Shown here one piece after another: positions 1-5,939 of a stretch of 6,375 nucleotides of DNA. The position numbers were made by a program, and so were the translations under genes. The stretch is taken from assembly GCA_005883855.1 (NCBI GenBank), contig VBAU01000294.1:1-6375 (forward strand), written 5' to 3'. Numbering within the stretch: the first letter of the stretch is position 1; each line of letters begins with the position of its first letter. Source of the stretch: Bacteroidota bacterium. GTDB lineage: Bacteria > Bacteroidota > Bacteroidia > Chitinophagales > Chitinophagaceae. The notes beneath the pieces are model-generated. The model was not told the origin of the DNA. It saw nothing but the letters and a program-made list of their open reading frames with translations, and made no database searches.

Positions 1-1
1 A

Positions 2-796
2 TTTGCGTTGAGTCAGTTATCCGAAGTAAACTGGCGCAATGCATTGATTATTTTTTTTGTATTGCACATTCTCGTGTACCCATCAAGCAACGGATACAAT
101 TCATACATGGACCAGGACGAAACCCCGATCGGTGGATTGAAAAATCCAATGAAACCGACAAAGCAACTATTCTTTATCACGATTGTGATAGATGTCATTG
201 CCATTGCAGCCTCATTCGCCATAAGCTTGTATTTTGCGACTGGTGTGCTTCTTTACATTCTTGCATCGAGGGCCTATAGTTATCGTGGTATTCGCTTGAA
301 AAAATATCCGGTCGTCGGGTACCTGACTGTTGTGTTATTCCAGGGAGCGTTGGTTTTCCTGATTTCGTATCACGGCAGTAGCACAAATAAAACTCTGAAT
401 ATACCGCTGACGCCCATGCTGGCGGCCGCTTGCCTGATCGGAGGATACTATCCTTTAACACAAATTTATCAACATGACGATGACCGCAAAGATGGAATAC
501 TGACAATCAGCATGCTGCTTGGAAAGCGCGGGACGTTCCTTTTTTGTGGCGGCATTTTTGTAGCAGCAACCCTGCTGATGTTTATGACGTTTTATAGTGA
601 AGACAGGCTGGAGGCGTTTTATATTTTCTTAGGCTGTATGCTGCCGATGCTTTTGTTTTTTGGGAATTGGATGAACAAAGTCTGGAGGAATGAGGCAGAA
701 GCAAATTTTAGAAACAGCTTGCGGATGAATATTCTTGCTTCTTCCTGCACGGCGATTTGCTTTTTAACATTGTTAATTCTGAGATCAGTTGAGTAA
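2..796 (+). CDS. UbiA-family prenyltransferase, 5'-truncated by the window edge
   Basis: An integral-membrane prenyltransferase of the UbiA superfamily, which moves a polyallyl chain from its diphosphate onto an aromatic or quinone-type acceptor. Counting from TTG at 8, the first metal-diphosphate motif is N28-G-Y-N31 followed by D35 and D37, and the second is D157-D-D-R-K-D162-G. About seven hydrophobic segments surround them (roughly 11-25, 53-74, 102-119, 136-150, 176-196, 202-220 and 240-258). In UbiA proteins motif 1 normally follows a complete first membrane helix, about 60 residues in; here it comes at 28. The frame is open to the window edge and reads F-A-L-S-Q, so TTG at 8 is probably an internal Leu and some 25-30 residues lie upstream. 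The last 8 bp overlap the type III PKS gene, which suggests translational coupling and that the acceptor is the PKS product. Family assignment is firm; substrate and chain length are unknown. Confidence 0.85.
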   Translation, partial: FALSQLSEVNWRNALIIFFVLHILVYPSSNGYNSYMDQDETPIGGLKNPMKPTKQLFFITIVIDVIAIAASFAISLYFATGVLLYILASRAYSYRGIRLKKYPVVGYLTVVLFQGALVFLISYHGSSTNKTLNIPLTPMLAAACLIGGYYPLTQIYQHDDDRKDGILTISMLLGKRGTFLFCGGIFVAATLLMFMTFYSEDRLEAFYIFLGCMLPMLLFFGNWMNKVWRNEAEANFRNSLRMNILASSCTAICFLTLLILRSVE

Positions 797-1874
797 GATT
801 ATTTCGATAGGAACGGCCTTACCCCGCCATAAGCACAGGCAACAGGACATTCAGAGATTCATGGAACTGGTATTTGCCATGAATAGTAGCGAGAATAGAA
901 AGCTGAAATTCCTATACCAGCATAGCGGTATTGATCACCGATATTCCGTGATCTCCGATTACAGCCTCGAAATAAATGATTGGAAATTCTATCCGCAGAG
1001 CGAGAACCTTGAACCGTTTCCCTCCCTTGAACGACGAATGGAGCTCTTCAACAAACACGCTGGAGCTCTCTCTGTTGCAGCCATTCGCGATTGCATAAAA
1101 GGCATTATCGATGCCAGCGAGATTACTCACCTCGTAACCGTTAGCTGTACGGGAATGAGCGCTCCGGGGCTTGACCTTCAGGTGTTGGAATTGATGGAGT
1201 TGCCCAAAAACATTTACCGCACCTCCGTTAATTTCATGGGTTGTTACGCTGCCATTCATGCTTTGAAAATCGCGGATGCTATTTGCAGGTCGGAAGAAAA
1301 TGCAAAGGTGATGATCGTATGTACGGAGCTTTGCACGCTACACTTTCAAAAAGAACCAACCATCGATAATATTACTTCCTCGCTATTATTTGGTGACGGC
1401 GCTGCCGCGGTTTTGGTCGCGGATGACGATCACTCAAAAAACGGACTGCGGCTTGATCATTTTCATTCTGAAGTAATCACACGGGGGAAAAATGATATGG
1501 CGTGGGAGCTGTCTTCTTCCGGCTTCCTGATGACATTGAGTGGATACATTCCGCAACTGCTCGAAGAAGATTTTAGCCCTTTGGTCACACGAGCCCTGGA
1601 CAAAGCAGGGGTAAGCAAACAAAGCATTACCCGCTGGTGTGTTCATCCCGGTGGTAAAAGAATCCTCGATGCTATTCACAAAAGTCTTGACTTGATCAAT
1701 GGAGAATTAGATGATTGTTATTCGGTATTACGGGATTGCGGCAACATGTCCTCTGCAACCATACTGTTTGTGCTAAAAAAAATGATGGAAAAGGATACTC
1801 CGAAAAAGGAGAAAATTTTTGGAGCCGCTTTTGGTCCGGGATTAACTATGGAAACGTTCGTAGCTTCAGGTTGA
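789..1874 (+). CDS. Type III polyketide synthase (chalcone/stilbene synthase-like)
   Basis: A 361-residue homodimeric-type condensing enzyme, expected to extend an acyl-CoA starter with malonyl-CoA units and cyclise the chain to a resorcinol, phloroglucinol or pyrone. The thiolase-fold triad is intact: Cys152 in V-N-F-M-G-C-Y-A-A, His286 in W-C-V-H-P-G-G-K and Asn319 in D-C-G-N-M-S-S-A-T. Other family landmarks are S-C-T-G-M-S-A-P-G-L-D (119-129), L-F-G-D-G-A-A-A (200-207) and the C-terminal F-G-P-G loop (348-351). Length is close to the usual 350-390. The start is TTG at 789, inside the end of the UbiA gene with 8 bp overlap; it gives the expected N terminus (K-I-I-S-I-G-T-A-L-P) and no ATG lies nearby. 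There is no clear Shine-Dalgarno. Starter unit and ring-closure mode cannot be read from sequence; an acyl-primed alkylresorcinol or alkylpyrone is an inference from the membrane prenyltransferase, methyltransferase and flavoenzyme partners. Confidence 0.93.
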   Translation: MSKIISIGTALPRHKHRQQDIQRFMELVFAMNSSENRKLKFLYQHSGIDHRYSVISDYSLEINDWKFYPQSENLEPFPSLERRMELFNKHAGALSVAAIRDCIKGIIDASEITHLVTVSCTGMSAPGLDLQVLELMELPKNIYRTSVNFMGCYAAIHALKIADAICRSEENAKVMIVCTELCTLHFQKEPTIDNITSSLLFGDGAAAVLVADDDHSKNGLRLDHFHSEVITRGKNDMAWELSSSGFLMTLSGYIPQLLEEDFSPLVTRALDKAGVSKQSITRWCVHPGGKRILDAIHKSLDLINGELDDCYSVLRDCGNMSSATILFVLKKMMEKDTPKKEKIFGAAFGPGLTMETFVASG

Positions 1875-2047
1875 TTATTTTTTTGTAGCAAACTTTTGTA
1901 ATAGTATTAAACTTCCGTTGTGTCACTCACTTGTACTTTCTGTTCATCATTGAGCTTGCTGAATAGTAATCTAACAAGCAAGAATACCAGATCAATAGCA
2001 TGGTGGACATTGCTAATCTTCAGAACTCCCCTCCAGGGGACGGGAGC
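1875..2047. other. Gap between PKS and methyltransferase genes
   Basis: This 125-173 bp stretch (depending on the methyltransferase start used) is the only sizeable gap in an otherwise overlapping gene set. It is AT-rich, starting with a T-run right after the PKS stop. A weak hairpin is possible with CTTGCT at 1955-1960 and AGCAAG at 1977-1982. No convincing TAnnTTTG box with a spaced TTG was found, so a separate promoter is possible but not shown. Its 3' end contains the CCCCT/AGGGG palindrome listed separately. Confidence 0.4.
2027..2040. repeat. Short palindrome over the methyltransferase start region
   Basis: TCCCCT (2027-2032), a CC spacer, then AGGGGA (2035-2040): perfect 6-bp arms. 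An overlapping alternative pairs CTCCC (2026-2030) with GGGAG (2042-2046). The right arm AGGGGA lies 7 nt before ATG 2048, so it could also act as a Shine-Dalgarno sequence. If translation starts at ATG 2000 instead, the palindrome is read as N-S-P-P-G-D-G-S in a 16-residue extension. It may be a small dispersed GC-rich repeat, but no second copy is in this window. Confidence 0.5.
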
Positions 2048-2782
2048 ATGAATTTCTCCCAGCGATCATATCAGCAAGAATTGCTGGACAGGAATGACAT
2101 TCCGTTTGAGGATATCAAACAGAACATGAAAGAACTGGATTTTATCAATGCTAAATTGGGAGGTCACAAGATTACACTGCACGGCCTTCGAACGATGATG
2201 AAAAAACTGGACACTGGGAATGGCGCGGTCTCCATCCTCGAGATTGGTTGCGGAGGGGGGGATAATCTAAGGGTTATAAAAAATTATTGTCGAAGACGAA
2301 ATATAAGGGTACAATTGTCGGGAGTAGACATCAACCCGCACTGTATTGAATTTGCAAGATCAAGACAAGAAAATGAAAGCATTGAATTTTATACTTCTGA
2401 TTACAAACTACTGCGGCTCGACAAAAAACCGGATATTATTTTCAATTCGTTGTTTTGTCATCACTTCAATGATGAAGAAGTAATGCATATCTTTTCGTGG
2501 ATGAAGGAGAATTCAAGAATAGGATTTTTTGTGAACGATCTCCATCGGCATCCCCTCGCCTACTATTCCATTAAATCGTTGACCCGATTTTTTTCAAAGA
2601 GTTATTTGGTGAAAAATGATGCGCCGCTAAGTGTGCTGCGAGGATTTAAGAGGGACGAATTGGAAATGTTTTATGCTCAATGCCTGCCTGCCGGGCAGGC
2701 AGGTTCAATACTCAATGCTCAACTCCGCTGGAAATGGGCATTTCGATGGCTATTGATTTTTCAACATAAATCAGATGGATAA
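2048..2782 (+). CDS. Class I SAM-dependent methyltransferase
   Basis: A cytosolic Rossmann-fold methyltransferase, 244 residues from ATG 2048. Motif I is I-L-E-I-G-C-G-G-G-D-N-L (about 63-74), the acidic residue ending strand 2 is D94 in G-V-D-I-N-P-H, and a motif IV-like F-N-S-L-F-C-H-H-F follows at 132-140. ATG 2048 is preferred over in-frame ATG 2000 because M-N-F-S-Q-R-S-Y-Q resembles a natural N terminus and AGGGGA lies 7 nt upstream; the earlier ATG would add 16 residues read through a palindrome. It probably O- or C-methylates the polyketide product or its quinone, as SrsB does in the Streptomyces phenolic-lipid pathway; that is inference from context. Oddly, residues 212-225 are encoded by a 42-bp palindrome-bearing insertion; without them the tail reads F-Y-A-Q-L-R-W-K-W-A-F-R-W. 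The stop overlaps the oxidoreductase start by 8 bp (atggataa). Confidence 0.88.
   Translation: MNFSQRSYQQELLDRNDIPFEDIKQNMKELDFINAKLGGHKITLHGLRTMMKKLDTGNGAVSILEIGCGGGDNLRVIKNYCRRRNIRVQLSGVDINPHCIEFARSRQENESIEFYTSDYKLLRLDKKPDIIFNSLFCHHFNDEEVMHIFSWMKENSRIGFFVNDLHRHPLAYYSIKSLTRFFSKSYLVKNDAPLSVLRGFKRDELEMFYAQCLPAGQAGSILNAQLRWKWAFRWLLIFQHKSDG
2673..2722. repeat. 8-bp direct repeat bounding a 42-bp in-frame insertion
   Basis: ATGCTCAA occurs exactly at 2673-2680 and 2715-2722. The 42-bp offset equals 14 codons, so one repeat copy plus the 34 bp between them can be removed without breaking the frame. Deletion joins F-Y-A-Q directly to L-R-W-K-W-A-F-R-W. The arrangement looks like a target-site duplication around a small mobile palindrome, although a replication-slippage origin is also possible. 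Confidence 0.6.
2683..2703. repeat. Perfect GC-rich palindrome inside the methyltransferase gene
   Basis: The left arm CCTGCCTGCC (2683-2692) and right arm GGCAGGCAGG (2694-2703) are exact reverse complements around a single G at 2693. Each arm is itself a CCTG/CAGG tandem. The sequence is much more GC-rich than its surroundings and is read as L-P-A-G-Q-A-G. Similar palindromes encoding such peptides recur as dispersed elements in Bacteroidota and some candidate-phylum genomes (from general recollection; not checked here). Confidence 0.8.
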
Positions 2783-3965
2783 CGACGCTTCGCATACCGT
2801 GAATTTCGCAAAGCCTCCGCCTAAGGCGCATCTTGGGATTTACGATCTCGCCATCATCGGCGGTGGGCTCGGTGGGCTTGCTCTTGGCATTCAGTCTGCG
2901 AAGGCCGGCTATAAAACTATTTTATTTGAAAAAGAACGATATCCTTTTCACAAAGTTTGCGGAGAATATGTCAGTTTAGAAAGCTGGAATTTCCTGGAAG
3001 ATCTTGGCGTTCCTTTAAGCCAGATGAACCTGCCGATCATCAACAGGTTGCTTGTCACCGCGCCGAACGGAAAAGAACTTGAAAAAGATCTTCCATTGGG
3101 AGGATTCGGTATCAGCCGGTACAAACTTGATTCGATGTTGGCTCAAATAGCCAGGGAAAATGGCGTCAATGTAATCGAATCAACAAAGATTGAAGAAGTA
3201 AAATTTGACAATGAGATATTCACTTTGCAATCGGGCGCCGAGCTGCGCTGTCAATCAAGAATCGTTGCCGGAGCGTTTGGAAAGCGAAGCAACCTGGATG
3301 TAAAATGGAAACGCAAATTTATCCTGCAAAAACAAAACAAACTGAATAATTACATTGCCGTCAAGTACCACATAAAAATCAATTGGCCTGCGGACCTTAT
3401 TGCGTTGCATAATTTCAAAAATGGATACTGCGGAATCTCGCAAATAGAAGATGGAGAATATTGCCTTTGCTATTTGACTACGGCTAAGAATCTTGAGCTG
3501 TCGGGCAATTCGATCCAACAGATGGAAAAACAAATATTGCACGAGAATCCACATTTGAAAAGAATTTTTTCAGAAGCCTCAATGCTGTACCCATCTCCTG
3601 TTACAATTTCCCACATAAGTTTCTCAAAAAAGACGCAAGTGCACAATCACATACTCATGATCGGTGACGCTGCAGGAATGATCACCCCCCTTTGTGGCAA
3701 TGGCATGAGTATGGCTCTGCACGGAAGCAAGATCGCCTTTGAACAAATTCATCTTTTCCTTCAGAATAGAGTTCCCCGCTGGCAGATGGAACAAGACTAC
3801 GAAAAAGCCTGGCAACAACACTTTGCTGCCCGGCTAAAGACAGGACGATTCATACAAAAATTTTTTGGCAGCCCGGTTCTCTCGGGCATGCTCATTTCCG
3901 TTTTGAAACCGGTGCCCGCAATCACAACAAGATTGATCAACGCTACGCACGGCCAACCCTTCTGA
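2775..3965 (+). CDS. FAD-dependent oxidoreductase (geranylgeranyl-reductase/PHBH-like)
   Basis: A 396-residue flavoprotein of the group that includes p-hydroxybenzoate-hydroxylase-like monooxygenases and geranylgeranyl reductases. The FAD-binding dinucleotide fold is I-I-G-G-G-L-G-G-L-A (27-36) with E52 ending strand 2. The motif H-K-V-C-G-E-Y (59-65) is typical of geranylgeranyl-reductase-type members, and the second FAD motif is I-G-D-A-A-G-M-I-T-P (296-305) followed by G-N-G-M-S-M-A-L. It may hydroxylate or oxidise the polyketide ring, as the flavoprotein SrsC does, or reduce double bonds in a prenyl chain; the sequence does not decide. ATG 2775 overlaps the methyltransferase stop by 8 bp, which supports coupling. 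About 22 residues precede the usual start of the fold and include a palindrome-derived P-P-P-K-A stretch; GTG 2799 is an alternative start. The tail (about 365-390) is mildly hydrophobic, compatible with membrane association. Confidence 0.88.
   Translation: MDNDASHTVNFAKPPPKAHLGIYDLAIIGGGLGGLALGIQSAKAGYKTILFEKERYPFHKVCGEYVSLESWNFLEDLGVPLSQMNLPIINRLLVTAPNGKELEKDLPLGGFGISRYKLDSMLAQIARENGVNVIESTKIEEVKFDNEIFTLQSGAELRCQSRIVAGAFGKRSNLDVKWKRKFILQKQNKLNNYIAVKYHIKINWPADLIALHNFKNGYCGISQIEDGEYCLCYLTTAKNLELSGNSIQQMEKQILHENPHLKRIFSEASMLYPSPVTISHISFSKKTQVHNHILMIGDAAGMITPLCGNGMSMALHGSKIAFEQIHLFLQNRVPRWQMEQDYEKAWQQHFAARLKTGRFIQKFFGSPVLSGMLISVLKPVPAITTRLINATHGQPF
2818..2828. repeat. Small palindrome in the oxidoreductase N-terminal extension
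   Basis: CGCCT (2818-2822), a single A, then AGGCG (2824-2828). It lies in the extra N-terminal segment before the FAD motif. Short enough to be chance, but it is the third GC-rich palindrome in this two-gene stretch. Confidence 0.35.
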
Positions 3966-3973
3966 AATAAATG

Positions 3974-3999
3974 TTTCAAAAAGTTTTGAAAATTCAAAA
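3974..3999. promoter_or_regulatory. Candidate operator: two overlapping perfect palindromes
   Basis: TTTCAAAA (3974-3981), AG, TTTTGAAA (3984-3991) form a perfect 18-bp inverted repeat. Sharing its right half, TTTTGAA (3984-3990), AA, TTCAAAA (3993-3999) form a second perfect inverted repeat. The result is three alternating half-sites, each spaced by 2 nt, in the 54-bp gap directly before the GbsR/MarR-type gene. There is no T-run after it as a terminator would have. Dimeric winged-helix regulators bind such palindromes, so autoregulation is the simplest reading. AT-richness lowers certainty, and no clear promoter boxes were found beside it. Confidence 0.55.
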
Positions 4000-4019
4000 T
4001 TATAGAGTACGTTAGATTC

Positions 4020-4526
4020 ATGAAACTAACGGAAGCTAAACAGCAATTTATCAGTAGTTGGGGAGCTTTTGGCACGCATTGGGGAATCAATAGAACCATG
4101 GCGCAGATACACGCGCTTTTGTTAGTGAGTGCGGACCCGATGACCCAGGATGACATCATGCAAGATCTCACCATCAGCCGCGGAAACACAAACATGAATA
4201 TCAGGGAACTAATCAATTGGGGTCTTGTGGATCGAGTGATCGTGACGGGCGAGCGCAAAGAATTTTTTGCTGCAGAAAAGGACATCTGGAAAGTGGTGAG
4301 GCAAATTGTAAAGGAACGAAAGAAAAGAGAGTTGGAGCCGATGTTGAAATTACTGGACCAATTGGAAGAAGTAGAGGGCGACAAAAGAGACAAGAATATC
4401 AAATCATTTGTGGAGACCGTAACCGGAATCAAGCGACTGGGCAAACAGGCGGATAAAACGCTTGACATGATGATCCGGGCAGATGAAAATTGGTTTCTCG
4501 GAAGCTTAATGAAGCTTTTTAAATAA
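4020..4526 (+). CDS. GbsR/MarR-family transcriptional regulator
   Basis: A 168-residue DNA-binding protein. Residues about 25-88 form a winged helix-turn-helix: helices around 25-36 and 41-50, a recognition helix near 53-68 (S-R-G-N-T-N-M-N-I-R-E-L), then a wing V-T-G-E-R-K-E-F-F (75-83). The Ser-Arg-Gly-Asn and long charged helical C terminus (about 90-150, likely dimerisation) match the GbsR branch of the MarR superfamily rather than classical MarR. The start is ATG 4020, the only good candidate at the family N terminus; Shine-Dalgarno is weak. It follows the oxidoreductase by 54 bp in the same direction, and that gap holds a double palindrome. It likely represses itself and possibly the biosynthetic cluster. 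GbsR of Bacillus subtilis senses choline; the ligand here is unknown. Confidence 0.85.
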   Translation: MKLTEAKQQFISSWGAFGTHWGINRTMAQIHALLLVSADPMTQDDIMQDLTISRGNTNMNIRELINWGLVDRVIVTGERKEFFAAEKDIWKVVRQIVKERKKRELEPMLKLLDQLEEVEGDKRDKNIKSFVETVTGIKRLGKQADKTLDMMIRADENWFLGSLMKLFK

Positions 4527-4737
4527 AACGCAATAGCCGTACGGATTTCCTTGACAACCGAATCTGAACATTCTTGCCAATCTTTTTGGAGTAATTCAAA
4601 AATCAGTTTTGATTCTGCGCAATTCTTCTTATAAGTCTATAGATTGCCCATTTCTCAAATCCTTTTGCCGTCCTATACATTGGATCTTATACTAACGCAC
4701 GTTAAGATGCAGCTCAAACACATTCCAACAAAACCTT

Positions 4738-4745
4738 TATTTTTG
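4738..4745 (+). promoter_or_regulatory. Candidate Bacteroidota -7 box for pfkA
   Basis: TATTTTTG is an exact match to the Bacteroidota consensus TAnnTTTG. It lies about 105 bp before the pfkA start, predicting a leader of roughly 95-100 nt. No TTG element at the usual -33 spacing is present, so the call is moderate. The leader would include the GC-rich patch 4746-4778. Confidence 0.4.
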
Positions 4746-4762
4746 AACCCCGTCCGAAAGGT

Positions 4763-4785
4763 TTCACCCCGGTGGAGCTTTTTTT
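4763..4785 (+). terminator. Weak hairpin plus T-run, possible attenuator
   Basis: CACC (4765-4768) and GGTG (4771-4774) can pair, and a run of seven Ts follows at 4779-4785. The loop would be only 2 nt and the stem 4 bp, so a functional intrinsic terminator is doubtful. If real it would sit inside the predicted pfkA leader. Confidence 0.2.
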
Positions 4786-4849
4786 AAAGGATCGACAATT
4801 GTTTTGCCTGTTAAATGGAAGAGTAAAGATTTCCTTAAACAAAACCTGA

Positions 4850-5848
4850 TTGCGTTTGAAAAAATCTGAAAAAAAAGTCACGAAAATCGGTGTGTTAACC
4901 TCGGGTGGAGATGCGCCCGGGATGAATGCGGCGATACGGGCAGTGGTCAGAACAGGCATTTATCATCAACTGGAAGTATATGGCATCCTGCGAGGCTACC
5001 AGGGCCTCATTGAAGACGATATAGTAAAGCTAGAGTCCCGTTCCGTAGCAAATATCATTCAACGTGGTGGCACTATTTTAAAAACAGCACGCTGCAAAGA
5101 ATTTTTTGACTATGCCGGCCGTAAAAAAGGATTTGAGAATCTAAAAAAACGCGGCATTGATGCGATGGTCATCATCGGCGGGGATGGTTCATTCCGTGGC
5201 GCCGTGAAATTCAACGAAGAATTTAATATTCCCTGTGTCGGAATCGCAGGCACCATTGATAAAGATATTTATGGTACCGATTTTACCATCGGATTTGACA
5301 CGGCAGTGAACACAGCTGTAGAGGCTATCGATAAGATCAGGGATACGATGGACGCACATGATCGTATTTTCGTGATCGAAGTAATGGGACGCGATGCGGG
5401 CTATATTGCCTTGCACAGCGGCATCGCAACCGGTGCGGAAAACATTCTCATCCCGGAACGCAAAACGGATATTGACGCACTGTTAAAGGGATTGCAGGAA
5501 ACAAAAAGAAGGCAAAAACTCGTCAATCTGATTGTTGTCGCCGAAGGTGAGAATTTTGGCGGCGCTGACGAAGTACAGAAAAAAATTCTACAGGAACTAC
5601 CCACCGCGGAGATCAGGGTTTGTATCCTCGGACACATTCAACGCGGAGGTTCTCCTTCGTGTCTTGACCGCCTGATAGCAAGCAGGATGGGGTATCACGC
5701 AGTAGAGTGTTTGCTCGAAGGACGGTATAATGTTTTTGTGGGTATCATGAATAACAAAATGCATTACATTCCACTGGAAAATGCTGTGAAATCAAAAGGC
5801 AAGATTGGAGACGAATGGTTGAAGATTGTGAAGATTTTGGCGAGTTAG
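4850..5848 (+). CDS. pfkA: ATP-dependent 6-phosphofructokinase
   Basis: Phosphorylates fructose 6-phosphate to fructose 1,6-bisphosphate in cytosolic glycolysis; 332 residues, against about 320-330 usual for the bacterial PfkA group. The N terminus has G-V-L-T-S-G-G-D-A-P-G-M-N (14-26). G-G-D-G-S (110-114) and G134 in G-T-I-D carry the glycines typical of ATP enzymes; PPi-dependent enzymes have Asp and Lys there. D137 is the predicted catalytic base. M-G-R-D-A-G-Y (179-185) and G-H-I-Q-R-G-G-S-P (261-269) are sugar-phosphate and effector-site landmarks. The loop reads A-G-T-I-D-K-D where many PFKs have P-G-T-I-D-N-D. A TGA lies immediately upstream (4847-4849) and no ATG precedes the conserved core, so the start is TTG 4850, or TTG 4856 giving two fewer residues. 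pyk follows 91 bp later, so the pair may be one glycolytic transcript. Confidence 0.95.
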   Translation: MRLKKSEKKVTKIGVLTSGGDAPGMNAAIRAVVRTGIYHQLEVYGILRGYQGLIEDDIVKLESRSVANIIQRGGTILKTARCKEFFDYAGRKKGFENLKKRGIDAMVIIGGDGSFRGAVKFNEEFNIPCVGIAGTIDKDIYGTDFTIGFDTAVNTAVEAIDKIRDTMDAHDRIFVIEVMGRDAGYIALHSGIATGAENILIPERKTDIDALLKGLQETKRRQKLVNLIVVAEGENFGGADEVQKKILQELPTAEIRVCILGHIQRGGSPSCLDRLIASRMGYHAVECLLEGRYNVFVGIMNNKMHYIPLENAVKSKGKIGDEWLKIVKILAS

Positions 5849-5851
5849 ACA

Positions 5852-5930
5852 AGTTGCTGTTGCCGGTTGCTGGTTACCGGTAATGGAGCAGAACCCTAAA
5901 CGAACTAGTAACAAGGAACCAGCAACCAGA
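5852..5930. repeat. GTTGCTG-type inverted repeat between pfkA and pyk
   Basis: GGTTGCTGGTT (5865-5875) is the exact reverse complement of AACCAGCAACC (5917-5927). With one bulged A the pairing extends to 5865-5878 against 5915-5927. The left side is a run of degenerate heptamer-like units (gttgctg, ttgccg, gttgctg, gttaccg), and the right side has matching aaccagc units. The central about 36 bp is unrelated. No T-run follows, so it does not look like an intrinsic terminator. It fills nearly the whole 91-bp gap and could form an mRNA stem just before the pyk start. Confidence 0.65.
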
Positions 5931-5939
5931 AATAAGACT

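Larger units (their letters stand above)
4527..4849. other. Non-coding gap before pfkA
   Basis: This 323-bp region has no supportable gene. It contains a short CCGTACGG palindrome (4537-4544) just after the regulator stop, an imperfect inverted repeat with TCAAAA (4596-4601) and TTTTGA (4607-4612) that echoes the half-sites upstream of the regulator, a TAnnTTTG box at 4738-4745, and a GC-richer patch (about 4746-4778) followed by seven Ts. It probably carries the end of the upstream transcript and the promoter and leader of pfkA. Confidence 0.5.

Noticed and set aside
8..10. TTG as the true start of the UbiA gene
   Set aside because: The frame is open to the window edge, upstream codons continue plausibly, and the first UbiA motif would be too close to the N terminus with its first helix missing.
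4217..4456. Plus-strand open frame inside the regulator
   Set aside because: Out-of-frame shadow of the regulator, with no recognisable domain.
3797..4468. Long minus-strand open frame (223 codons)
   Set aside because: It lies antisense to the oxidoreductase end and the regulator, has low-complexity Ser/Leu-rich composition, and matches no family I recognise.
4551..4556. TTGACA resembling a sigma-70 -35 box
   Set aside because: No -10 hexamer lies at 16-18 bp spacing, and Bacteroidota promoters use a different consensus.
4707..4787. 26-residue micro-ORF in the gap before pfkA
   Set aside because: No ribosome site, it spans the promoter box and GC-rich patch, and it has no recognisable features.
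5177..5265. Possible PPi-dependent phosphofructokinase
   Set aside because: Both discriminating positions are Gly (GGDG and GTID), as in ATP-dependent enzymes, not Asp and Lys.
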